Shown: positions 7,244 to 14,246, counted from the first letter of the stretch. The stretch is 16,658 nucleotides of DNA from an uncultured Bacillota bacterium (GCA_937951995.1 CALGAG010000184.1:1-16658), one strand, 5' to 3'. A program made the numbers and translations. The notes: generated by a model not told the origin, from the letters alone.

Positions 7244-7271
7244 ATTATACTCTAATATGGGCATATGTCAA
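7244..7271 (-). promoter_or_regulatory. Consensus sigma-A promoter of the DUF5320-NifX-ATPase operon
   Basis: Read on the minus strand, TTGACA (7271-7266) and TATAAT (7249-7244) are both perfect sigma-A boxes with a 16-base spacer. Transcription would start near 7237, about 40 bases before the ATG at 7197. Such a strong promoter with an operator just downstream suggests tight repression with high induced output. Confidence 0.85.
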
Positions 7272-7304
7272 TAAACATTCCCAAAAAGATATGGTGTGAA
7301 TAAG

Positions 7305-7333
7305 TTGGAATCTTGATTGGAATATAGTATACT
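7305..7333 (+). promoter_or_regulatory. Candidate sigma-A promoter of trkA-trkH
   Basis: TTGGAA (7305-7310), a 17-base spacer and TATACT (7328-7333) give 4 of 6 and 5 of 6 matches. Transcription would begin near 7340 and leave a leader of about 120 bases before trkA. A TTGACA at 7338-7343 has no good -10 partner. Confidence 0.55.
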
Positions 7334-7376
7334 GTAATTGACAAAGTATGCATAAAACCATAGAGGGTTAAAAGAA

Positions 7377-7407
7377 GGCCGGTGAGTGATTCACCGCCTG
7401 TTGTTTT
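7377..7407 (+). terminator. Terminator-like hairpin in the trkA leader (possible attenuator)
   Basis: CGGTGA (7380-7385) pairs with TCACCG (7391-7396) around a GTGAT loop. Flanking GG and CC (7377-7378, 7397-7398) extend the stem past a one-base bulge. TGTTGTTTT follows. No plus-strand gene ends upstream, so the hairpin belongs to the trkA leader and may set read-through into trkA. Confidence 0.5.
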
Positions 7408-7463
7408 ACTGATAGATATTTAGTATAGTTAAATTTTCATTAACAGGTAGAAGGGGTGGAACC

Positions 7464-8870
7464 ATGAAGGCAATGATAGTTGGGGCAGGAAAGCTGGGAT
7501 CTAAGCTGGCTGAGTTTCTGATTGCTGAGAATATAGATGTAACTGTTATGGATAGCAACACCAGGGTTCTGGAAAGGCTTAATGAGCATCTGGACGTGCT
7601 TACCGTTGTAGCCAATGGCATTGACATAAGAATGATGAGAGAGTTGGAAATACAGGAGTACGACCTTCTTGTGGGGAGTACCGAAAATGACGAGACCAAT
7701 ACCTTGATTTGTACCCTGGCAAAAAAACTGGGCTGCAAACAGACAATCGCAAGGATAAGAAATCCTGAGTACATGCAGCAGATTGATTTCATTAAGGCTG
7801 AACTGGGAATAGACCATATTGTGAATCCGGACCTTGCAACCGCAATTGCCATGGAAAAGTACCTGATGAAGAGCTACAGCTTCTACACAGATGAATTTGC
7901 CAGCGGCAAGGTTCAGATGGTGGATTTTAATGTTGGAGACAACCAGGAGTTCGTAGGACTGAGAATAATGGACCTTAAGGGCATGGACACCCTGCTTATA
8001 ACAGCCATATCACGGGATGGGGACCTTATAATTCCAAACGGTGCCACTGAAATCCAAAATGGAGACATAATTCATGTCATTGGAAAATCAGATGAAATTG
8101 AGAAGATAAGCAGAAGGCTGGGTGAAGACTACAAGACCAAGATCATAAGGTCTGCAATGATTCTTGGGGGAGGCAATGTGGGCTACTACCTTGCCCAAAG
8201 ATTGGAAATGAACAAGGTCCAGGTGACTCTTGTTGAACAGGACAAGAAAAGGTCTCAGGAGCTTTCAGAGCTGCTGGACAACGTACTTATCATACATGGT
8301 GACGGTACGGACATACACCTTTTGGAGGAGGAAAACCTCAGAGGTATGGATGCCTTCATTGGAGTAACGGGATTTGACGAGGAAAACCTCCTTATGGCCC
8401 TTATGGCCAAGCAGTCTGGAGTTAGAAAATCAATTGCAAAAATCAGCCGTTCCAACTACATCAAGATTATTGACAGGTTAAAGATTGATGCGGCCATAAA
8501 TCCTGTATATATAACCGCAAGCAGCATTTTAAAGTATATAAGAGGTGGCAAGGTGGTCTCGGTTTCCCTGCTCCTGGGAGGAAATGCTGAGGTTACAGAG
8601 ATAATCATTGATAAGGATCTTCCTTGCGTGGGCAAAAGGCTTATAGACCTAACAATGCCAAAGGGAATGATCATCGGAGCCATAGTTAGAGATAATGATG
8701 TAATCATTCCAAAGGGTAACACCGAACTAATGGCCAATGACAGAATTGTTGTATTCTGCCTGTCGGAAAATCTAGAAGGCTTGAAGATGTTCTTTAAACC
8801 GAAAAAGGGAGGTCTGTTCGGTGAATTATGGAATCGTAACAAGAGTGCTGGGAAGCCTGCTGATAGTTGA
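7464..8870 (+). CDS. trkA: Trk potassium uptake system regulatory subunit TrkA
   Basis: This 468-residue cytoplasmic protein gates the TrkH channel in response to bound nucleotides. It consists of two RCK repeats, each a Rossmann RCK_N followed by RCK_C. The first Rossmann motif is VGAGKLG at 6-12 with the ribose-binding acid D30 (TVMDSN). The second is LGGGNVG at 234-240 with E258 (TLVEQDKK), so both sites look able to bind NAD(H). RCK_C domains fall at about 140-220 and 365-445. Length and double repeat match TrkA and not the half-size KtrA. GGGGTGG lies just before the ATG. The 3' end overlaps trkH by 50 bases, which indicates one operon with coupled translation. A leader hairpin may attenuate expression. 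Confidence 0.95.
   Translation: MKAMIVGAGKLGSKLAEFLIAENIDVTVMDSNTRVLERLNEHLDVLTVVANGIDIRMMRELEIQEYDLLVGSTENDETNTLICTLAKKLGCKQTIARIRNPEYMQQIDFIKAELGIDHIVNPDLATAIAMEKYLMKSYSFYTDEFASGKVQMVDFNVGDNQEFVGLRIMDLKGMDTLLITAISRDGDLIIPNGATEIQNGDIIHVIGKSDEIEKISRRLGEDYKTKIIRSAMILGGGNVGYYLAQRLEMNKVQVTLVEQDKKRSQELSELLDNVLIIHGDGTDIHLLEEENLRGMDAFIGVTGFDEENLLMALMAKQSGVRKSIAKISRSNYIKIIDRLKIDAAINPVYITASSILKYIRGGKVVSVSLLLGGNAEVTEIIIDKDLPCVGKRLIDLTMPKGMIIGAIVRDNDVIIPKGNTELMANDRIVVFCLSENLEGLKMFFKPKKGGLFGELWNRNKSAGKPADS
8805..8823 (+). promoter_or_regulatory. trkH: Ribosome binding site fixing the GTG start of trkH
   Basis: AAGGGAGGT (8805-8813) stands seven bases before GTG (8821-8823), inside the last codons of trkA. 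It is a near-full anti-16S match and makes the GTG start the best choice. Confidence 0.75.
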
Positions 8871-10269
8871 AGCGGCTCTGATGCTTCCGTCATATCTGAT
8901 TGCAGTATCAAACCAGGGGCCCGACAAGATCCCCTTTCTAGTGACTATTATTCTTACTGCAATAATTGGCGGGTTAATGACTAAAAAGAAAAGTAGCCAG
9001 CCCTCCATTGGTGCCAAGGAAGGCTTGGCCATAGTTGCTCTGGGTTGGGTATTTGCTTCGATAATGGGGGCTCTTCCCTTGTATCTATCGGGCTCGACAG
9101 CCAATTACGTGGATGCATTTTTTGAGATAGTTTCGGGGTTTACAACCACTGGGGCCACAATCCTCACTGAAATTGAGGGCTTGCCTGAGGGCGTATTGTT
9201 CTGGAGGTCTTTTACCCACTGGATAGGGGGAATGGGAATACTAGTATTCACACTGGCCCTTATGCCCGCGCTGGGAATTGGAGGATTCCAGATATTCAAG
9301 GCTGAGTCCCCAGGACCTGTTGCCGGGAAAATCGCACCAAGACTTAGGGATACAGCAAAGATACTATATATAACCTATGTGACCATAACATTGGCAGAGG
9401 TGGCCCTCCTTTCAATCGGTGGTATGAGTATTTATGAATCCTTTATACACACCTTTGGAACTGTTGGGACTGGTGGTTTTTCCAGTAGGAACGGAAGTAT
9501 AGGAGACTTTGACAGCACCTACATTCACATGGTCATAGCATTTTTCATGGTGGTTTCAGGTGTTAACTTTTCACTCTACTATTCGTTTTTCAGAGGGAAA
9601 CCTACTGAGCTTTTAAAAGATGAGGAATTCAGGCTTTACATTAAGATCATTGCAATTGCAACAATAGCAATAGCCATTGACCTGTGGCTTGTAAGCTACC
9701 ACAATGTAGGCTACTCCTTAAGGGATGCCTTCTTCCAGGTTTCATCAATCATAACCACCACTGGCTATGGAACGGCTGATTTTGACCTTTGGCCAACCTT
9801 CAGCAAGGGTATCCTGCTTATACTAATGTTTGTGGGGGCCAGTGCAGGCTCTACGGGTGGAGGTATGAAGATTATAAGGATCCTTGTAATGATGAAGCTT
9901 GTAAAGCGGGAGGTGGGTAAGCTTTACCACCCAAGGGCCATGATGCCAATTAAGGTGAACAATAAGGTTGTATCCAATGAAACCGTCGCAAGGATAAACA
10001 GTTTTCTGGCCTTGTACTTGCTGCTTTTCCTTTTTTCCACACTACTGGTTTCTCTGGAGCAGGTGGACCTTGTGACCGCAGGAAGTGCAGTGGTTGCAGC
10101 ACTGAGTAACATAGGGCCAGGTTTGGAACTGGTCGGACCAACTCAGAATTTTGCATTTTTCTCCATGCCGACAAAACTCTGGCTTTCATTTCTTATGCTT
10201 TTGGGAAGGCTTGAGCTGTTTACAATAATTGCACTGGTTGCACCCAAGCATTGGAGGATCGACATTTAA
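8821..10269 (+). CDS. trkH: Trk potassium uptake channel subunit TrkH
   Basis: This 482-residue inner membrane protein is the K+-translocating subunit of the Trk system. All four pore-loop filter segments are visible: TTTGAT at 108-113, TVGTGGF at 214-220, TTTGYG at 312-317 and SNIGPG at 429-434, each supplying the filter glycine. The intramembrane gating loop GASAGSTGGGMK is at 339-350. An N-terminal pair of extra helices (residues ~5-55) marks TrkH rather than KtrB. The start is a GTG inside trkA, supported by AAGGGAGGT at 8805-8813 seven bases upstream. The gene is followed within a few bases by the LexA-box promoter of the next operon, and its terminator hairpin reaches into the next gene's start region. 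Confidence 0.95.
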   Translation: MNYGIVTRVLGSLLIVEAALMLPSYLIAVSNQGPDKIPFLVTIILTAIIGGLMTKKKSSQPSIGAKEGLAIVALGWVFASIMGALPLYLSGSTANYVDAFFEIVSGFTTTGATILTEIEGLPEGVLFWRSFTHWIGGMGILVFTLALMPALGIGGFQIFKAESPGPVAGKIAPRLRDTAKILYITYVTITLAEVALLSIGGMSIYESFIHTFGTVGTGGFSSRNGSIGDFDSTYIHMVIAFFMVVSGVNFSLYYSFFRGKPTELLKDEEFRLYIKIIAIATIAIAIDLWLVSYHNVGYSLRDAFFQVSSIITTTGYGTADFDLWPTFSKGILLILMFVGASAGSTGGGMKIIRILVMMKLVKREVGKLYHPRAMMPIKVNNKVVSNETVARINSFLALYLLLFLFSTLLVSLEQVDLVTAGSAVVAALSNIGPGLELVGPTQNFAFFSMPTKLWLSFLMLLGRLELFTIIALVAPKHWRIDI

Positions 10270-10270
10270 T

Positions 10271-10284
10271 CGAACAAATGTTTG
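10271..10284 (+). promoter_or_regulatory. LexA (SOS) box
   Basis: CGAACAAATGTTTG matches the Bacillus-type LexA consensus CGAACRNRYGTTYC at 13 of 14 positions, failing only at the last base. It starts two bases after the trkH stop codon and overlaps the -35 box (10282-10287) of the promoter for the radical SAM gene, the right place for repression. The downstream genes have DNA repair links. Confidence 0.72.
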
Positions 10285-10310
10285 CTTGTTTTATACTGAT
10301 ATGATATAAT
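10282..10310 (+). promoter_or_regulatory. Sigma-A promoter of the radical SAM repair operon
   Basis: TTGCTT (10282-10287), a 17-base spacer and a perfect TATAAT (10305-10310). The -35 match is weak (TTG only, plus one later base at most). Transcription should start near 10317, inside the left arm of the following hairpin. Confidence 0.7.
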
Positions 10311-10312
10311 TG

Positions 10313-10343
10313 CCTCAAGAAAATTTTTCTTGAGGTGTTTTTT
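10313..10343 (+). terminator. trkH terminator overlapping the next gene's ribosome binding site
   Basis: A perfect 10-bp stem (10313-10322 with 10326-10335) closes an ATT loop and is followed by TGTTTTTT. Transcripts coming from trkH should terminate here. The right arm contains GAGGTG (10332-10337), the ribosome binding site of the radical SAM gene, whose ATG is at 10344 right after the T tract. The sequence therefore serves both as terminator and as translation start region. Confidence 0.75.
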
Positions 10344-11627
10344 ATGCTTGATACTCTCTCCAAACTAAAAATCCTATCAGATGCGGCAAAATACGACGTT
10401 TCCTGTTCCTCCAGCGGAAGTAGCAGAGGGAACAAAAATGGCGGACTTGGCAATGCCAGCCAGGCTGGGATTTGTCATTCCTGGACAGATGATGGCAGAT
10501 GCATATCCCTGCTTAAGATTCTAATGTCCAATGAATGCATCTACAATTGCGCATATTGCGTCAGCAGGACCTCCAATGACCTTCCCAGGGCCACCTTTAC
10601 ACCTGATGAGATAATTGACATCACCATAAATTTCTACAAGAGGAACTACATAGAGGGCTTGTTCCTAAGCTCTGCTGTGGTGAAATCTCCAAACCACACC
10701 ATGGAGAGGTTTCTGGAAATCGTGAGACGGCTACGTGAGGAGGAAAACTTCAACGGTTACATTCACCTCAAGGCAATCCCTGGAGCCGACAGGGAAATCC
10801 TGGACAAGGTGGCGGTCCATGTGGACAGGTTAAGCGTCAACATCGAGCTGCCTACTGATGAGGGCTTAAAGCTCTTGGCTCCCCAAAAGAAGCAAAAGGA
10901 GATCCTCCTTCCAATGACCCAGATCAATCAGGGGATCACAAGATACCAGGAGGAGAGAAAGGTCTTTAGAAGCACTCCCAAATACGTGCCTGCAGGACAG
11001 ACCACCCAGCTTATTGTAGGTGCAACAAGGGATTCGGACTACAGGATTCTCAACCTTTCAGAGAACCTATACCAGGGATACGGCCTAAAAAGGGTCTACT
11101 ACTCAGCCTTTGTTCCCGTATCCAACAATCCGCTTCTTCCACAGATCAAGGCACCTCCACTTTTAAGGGAGAACAGACTCTATCAGGCTGACTGGCTCCT
11201 TAGATTCTACGGATTTCAGGCAGCAGACCTTCTAAGTGAGGACAAGCCGGACTTTGACCTTCTACTTGATCCTAAATGTGACTGGGCGCTTAGAAACATG
11301 CACCTCTTTCCCTTGGAAATAAACAGGGCCGATTACGAGCTTCTATTGAAGGTGCCGGGAATCGGAGTCAAATCTGCAAGGAGAATAATCAGCAGCAGAA
11401 GGTTTGCAAAGGTTGGCTATGAAGACCTAAAGAAGATGGGAGTTGCCTTAAAGAGGGCAAAGCATTTCATAACCATAGATGGCAGGCACTACGGAATCTC
11501 CTCCATGGATGATGTGAAAATCAGGAGTGCCATTATCGGGGGAAGCTCTTTTGGTTTTGAACAACTGTCAATATTCGATCTTTCGGGAGGTGGAGATGTT
11601 GGTATCAGGACTGGCCTATCTGTATGA
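10344..11627 (+). CDS. Putative DNA repair/modification radical SAM protein with C-terminal HhH (TIGR03916-like)
   Basis: This 427-residue protein has an N-terminal radical SAM domain with the cluster motif CIYNCAYC (C65, C69, C72) and a C-terminal helix-hairpin-helix DNA-binding motif around VPGIG (337-341), followed by KSARRIISSRR. The YDVSCSSSGSSR stretch near the start also fits the family I recall as TIGR03916, uncharacterised but always paired with a DUF4130 partner that is often fused to a uracil-DNA glycosylase-like domain. Near the C terminus, QLSIF (407-411) resembles a beta-clamp-binding pentapeptide. Start: ATG at 10344, with GAGGTG seven bases upstream; a GTG at 10335 is less likely because it lies within that ribosome binding site. 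The gene is preceded by a LexA box and overlaps the DUF4130 gene by 32 bases. The chemistry and substrate are unknown; DNA lesion reversal is an inference. Confidence 0.88.
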   Translation: MLDTLSKLKILSDAAKYDVSCSSSGSSRGNKNGGLGNASQAGICHSWTDDGRCISLLKILMSNECIYNCAYCVSRTSNDLPRATFTPDEIIDITINFYKRNYIEGLFLSSAVVKSPNHTMERFLEIVRRLREEENFNGYIHLKAIPGADREILDKVAVHVDRLSVNIELPTDEGLKLLAPQKKQKEILLPMTQINQGITRYQEERKVFRSTPKYVPAGQTTQLIVGATRDSDYRILNLSENLYQGYGLKRVYYSAFVPVSNNPLLPQIKAPPLLRENRLYQADWLLRFYGFQAADLLSEDKPDFDLLLDPKCDWALRNMHLFPLEINRADYELLLKVPGIGVKSARRIISSRRFAKVGYEDLKKMGVALKRAKHFITIDGRHYGISSMDDVKIRSAIIGGSSFGFEQLSIFDLSGGGDVGIRTGLSV

Positions 11628-12348
11628 TGGGTCCTTCGAAGGACTGCTTACAGCAATATATCATGCTTATTACGACAAGGATGACCCTGTGGCCATTCTT
11701 CCCTTCTGGGAGGAAGGGTCCAATTTTTTATACACCTACAAGAAGGTGGAAACTGACAGGGACAAGTGGAACAGGGTCTACGGAGCTATCCAGGATAAGA
11801 TTTCCCACTATTCCCTGAAGAGAATATACAATGTTTATCTTTCGGAAATGGAGGATAGTGGTATAATTATCTTGAGATACCTGAGGGAAGGATTCAGGAT
11901 TGGGCCTGGAGTGGATGATTATCAGACAAACCCTGCCGTAAGGGATCTTGAGGAGATATATCACAAGGTAAGGCTGGAGGTACACAGGTTTTTAGGCCTG
12001 GTCAGGTTCAAGAGGCTACAGAATGGAATATTCTATTCCCAGGTTGAGCCGGACCACAATGTGGTCGCACTACTGGCCCCCCATTTTGTAGACAGGATAC
12101 CATCTGAAAGATGGATAATCCACGATGTGAAAAGAGGAGTGGCTGTATTCTATGACACCAGGGAATGGACCATCAGAAGTATAGAGGAACCTTCGGACCT
12201 GGTGCTCTATGAGGATGAGGAGGACTATCAGGATATGTGGAGGGAGTACTACAGGAGTGCAAACATAGAGAGTAGAAGGAACAAACGTCAACAAAGGGCA
12301 TATATGCCTGTACGATATTGGAAGAACCTGGTTGAGAAGGGGGATTAG
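11596..12348 (+). CDS. DUF4130 DNA metabolism protein (TIGR03915-like), radical SAM partner
   Basis: This 250-residue protein begins AYLYDGSFEGLLTAIYHAYY (residues 7-26), characteristic of the DUF4130 family whose members pair with the upstream radical SAM protein and in many species are fused to a uracil-DNA glycosylase-like domain. Conserved stretches include HRFLGLVRFKRLQNG at 130-144, EPDHNVVALLAPHF at 151-164, WIIHDVKRGVAVFYD at 173-187, and a basic NKRQQRAYMPVRYWKNL tail. No glycosylase domain is fused here; a separate ung gene lies two genes downstream. The frame is open further upstream, but GGGAGGTGG at 11585-11593 and the family's start place the beginning at 11596. It overlaps the radical SAM gene by 32 bases. 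Its biochemical role is unknown. Confidence 0.87.
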   Translation: MLVSGLAYLYDGSFEGLLTAIYHAYYDKDDPVAILPFWEEGSNFLYTYKKVETDRDKWNRVYGAIQDKISHYSLKRIYNVYLSEMEDSGIIILRYLREGFRIGPGVDDYQTNPAVRDLEEIYHKVRLEVHRFLGLVRFKRLQNGIFYSQVEPDHNVVALLAPHFVDRIPSERWIIHDVKRGVAVFYDTREWTIRSIEEPSDLVLYEDEEDYQDMWREYYRSANIESRRNKRQQRAYMPVRYWKNLVEKGD

Positions 12349-12351
12349 ATT

Positions 12352-13515
12352 ATGGATTTGACAAGACCTGCATGGCTGGAGATTGACCTGGATAATCTCC
12401 ACTTCAACTACAAGGAAATCAGAAAGCTTGTAAGGGACACGGCTGATATAATGGCTGTTGTCAAGGCTGATGCCTATGGACATGGAGCGGCAGCAATAGT
12501 AAGGGAGCTTATGGCCCTTGGAGTTAAAAGGTTTGGGGTTGCCCACCTATCCGAAGCAATTCACATAAAGAACCACTCTCCACATGCCCAGGTGTTGGTG
12601 ATGGGATATACCCCTGATTACCTTGCGGAGGTTGCAATAAACAGGGGAGTGAGGTTGACTGTCTACCTTGAGGACCAGGCAGACCACTTCGCCAAGGTAG
12701 CAAAAGAACTGGACAAGGATGCGGTTGTTCACCTAAAGATTGAAACTGGTATGAATCGTCTTGGGTTTTTGCCTGATGAAAAAACACTCCAGGCCGTTGA
12801 AAGAATAAAGGAAATGGACAATATAATAATCGAAGGTATGTTTACACACTTCCCAGCGGCAGATGACGACCACGGTTACACTGAAAGGTCCATGGCAAAA
12901 TTCAGGGAGTTCTGCAGGATGCTTTATGAGAAGGATATAGACATTCCGGTTAAGCACGTCAGTAACAGTGCGGCAATCATGAATTTTCCCCAGTATGGCT
13001 TGGACATGGTCAGGGCCGGGATCATTCTTTATGGAATCTATCCCTATCCCCAGGCTAAGAGGGAAACGCTTCCCCTTAAGCCCTGCATTAGCCTCAAGGC
13101 CCAGATTTCCCATGTTAAGACCATCGAAAAGGGAGACAAGGTAAGCTATGGCCTGACATTTGAAGCAAGCACCAGGACACAGGTTGCAACTGTCCCAGTT
13201 GGCTATGCCGATGGTTGGAGCAGGGATTTGAGCAACAAGGGATACGCCCTGGTGAATGGAAGGCGGGTTCCCATAATCGGTAGGATCTGCATGGACCAGC
13301 TGATGCTTGATGTGACAGGAATGGATGTAAAGCGTGGTGATGAAGCGGTACTTATGGGAAGTCAGGGAGAAGAAGAGATAACAATAGAGGAAATTGCAAG
13401 CCAGATTGGCCAGATACCTGCCTCGGTCCTATGCATGCTCACAAAGAGGCTGCCAAGGGTGTATGTCAAGGAAAGAAGGGTACCTGAAGTGGTGGATTAT
13501 CTCCTGGAAATCTAA
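12352..13515 (+). CDS. alr: Alanine racemase
   Basis: This 387-residue PLP enzyme interconverts L- and D-alanine for peptidoglycan. The PLP lysine is K38 in VVKADAYGHG and the catalytic tyrosine is Y266 in KVSYGLTF; R136 (ETGMNRLGF) and R221 (RAGIILYG) are the expected active-site and phosphate-binding arginines. GYADGW at 284-289 and GRICMDQLMLDVT at 310-322 complete the C-terminal beta domain. Length is normal for Alr. It starts three bases after the DUF4130 stop, with AAGGGGG nearby as ribosome binding site, so it is within the repair operon. A cell-wall gene there is unexpected; it may simply be carried along by read-through, or have other regulation not visible here. No promoter is evident between it and its neighbours. 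Confidence 0.96.
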   Translation: MDLTRPAWLEIDLDNLHFNYKEIRKLVRDTADIMAVVKADAYGHGAAAIVRELMALGVKRFGVAHLSEAIHIKNHSPHAQVLVMGYTPDYLAEVAINRGVRLTVYLEDQADHFAKVAKELDKDAVVHLKIETGMNRLGFLPDEKTLQAVERIKEMDNIIIEGMFTHFPAADDDHGYTERSMAKFREFCRMLYEKDIDIPVKHVSNSAAIMNFPQYGLDMVRAGIILYGIYPYPQAKRETLPLKPCISLKAQISHVKTIEKGDKVSYGLTFEASTRTQVATVPVGYADGWSRDLSNKGYALVNGRRVPIIGRICMDQLMLDVTGMDVKRGDEAVLMGSQGEEEITIEEIASQIGQIPASVLCMLTKRLPRVYVKERRVPEVVDYLLEI

Positions 13516-13525
13516 GGGGTGGACT

Positions 13526-14203
13526 ATGAAAAGACTATTTGAAAACAGTTGGCAGGAAGTACTAAAGGATGAGATGGAAAAGGAATACTATTTGGAGCTT
13601 AGGCGGTTTCTGATCAGTGAGTACAAAACCAATACAGTTTATCCGGACAAACACAGCATATTCAACGCCCTTCACTACACAGACTACAATGATGTGAAGG
13701 CTGTTATAATAGGACAGGACCCCTATCACGGACCCGGCCAGGCCCATGGCCTCTGCTTCAGCGTCAAGCCTGGTGTGACTCCTCCTCCTTCACTTGTAAA
13801 CATATACAAGGAATTGAGAAACGATTTGGGATACGAGATCCCCAACCATGGCTATCTTGAAAAGTGGGCCAGACAAGGAGTTCTTATGATAAACACAGTT
13901 CTGACCGTTAGGGCAGGGCAGGCAAATTCCCACAGGAACAAAGGCTGGGAGATCTTCACCGACAGGATAATCCAGCTCCTTAATGAAAGGGAAGAGCCCA
14001 TGGTCTTTATTCTGTGGGGAAGCCAGGCAATAGCCAAGGAGGAGATGATTGACAATAGCAGGCACCACATAATCAAATCTCCCCATCCAAGTCCATTGGC
14101 AGCCTACAGGGGGTTTTTCGGATCCAAACCATTTTCAAGGACAAATGAATTCCTCCAATCAAATTGTATGGACCCAATTGATTGGAGAATTGAAAAAGTG
14201 TAA
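13526..14203 (+). CDS. ung: Uracil-DNA glycosylase, family 1
   Basis: This 225-residue enzyme excises uracil from DNA by attacking the N-glycosidic bond. The water-activating loop GQDPYHGPGQAHGLCFS holds the catalytic D65, and the minor-groove intercalation loop HPSPLAAYRGFFGSKPFS begins with the catalytic H187. The uracil-pocket tyrosine is Y67, and N-containing LMINTVLTVR follows in the middle. Length matches bacterial Ung. The frame extends upstream to 13394, but those 44 codons lie inside alr and have no family similarity; AAGGGGTGG seen at 13514-13522 supports the ATG at 13526. It follows alr after 10 bases and is the last gene before the terminator. With the radical SAM/DUF4130 pair it suggests an operon for base damage, and if read from the SOS promoter ung would be partly damage-inducible. 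Confidence 0.97.
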   Translation: MKRLFENSWQEVLKDEMEKEYYLELRRFLISEYKTNTVYPDKHSIFNALHYTDYNDVKAVIIGQDPYHGPGQAHGLCFSVKPGVTPPPSLVNIYKELRNDLGYEIPNHGYLEKWARQGVLMINTVLTVRAGQANSHRNKGWEIFTDRIIQLLNEREEPMVFILWGSQAIAKEEMIDNSRHHIIKSPHPSPLAAYRGFFGSKPFSRTNEFLQSNCMDPIDWRIEKV

Positions 14204-14210
14204 TAAGATT

Positions 14211-14246
14211 AAAAGACCCAACCGTATATAAATGGTGGGGTCTTTT
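14211..14246. terminator. Bidirectional terminator between ung and tupC
   Basis: AAAAGACCC (14211-14219) pairs with GGGTCTTTT (14238-14246); three to four further inner pairs form after one mismatch, with an AT-rich loop. T runs follow on both strands (TTTTTT on plus; CTTTTAATCTT on minus). The tupC stop codon directly abuts the right arm, so both convergent operons end here. Confidence 0.85.

Noticed and set aside
7348..7371. Seven-codon leader peptide (MHKTIEG) in the trkA leader
   Set aside because: No ribosome binding site precedes it and it starts almost at the predicted transcription start.
7340..7463. ydaO (c-di-AMP) riboswitch before trkA
   Set aside because: The leader is short and lacks the conserved riboswitch core; only a simple hairpin is visible.
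7406..7852. 148-codon open frame on the minus strand at the start of trkA
   Set aside because: It is antisense to strongly supported trkA and its translation has no recognisable domain.
10335..10343. GTG start three codons upstream of the chosen ATG of the radical SAM gene
   Set aside because: It lies within the ribosome binding site and hairpin arm, and has no ribosome binding site of its own; the ATG at 10344 is correctly spaced from GAGGTG.
11527..11595. Upstream extension of the DUF4130 gene
   Set aside because: It lies wholly within the radical SAM gene, and family sequences begin near the YLYDGSFEGLL stretch.
10344..11627. Spore photoproduct lyase (SplB)
   Set aside because: The cluster motif is shared, but the C-terminal HhH and the DUF4130 partner fit the TIGR03916-type family, not SplB.
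12070..12546. 158-codon minus-strand open frame across the DUF4130/alr junction
   Set aside because: Antisense to two well supported genes, with no family resemblance.
13394..13525. N-terminal extension of ung by 44 codons
   Set aside because: The extension overlaps alr, has no Ung similarity, and the ATG at 13526 has a good ribosome binding site and family-like start.
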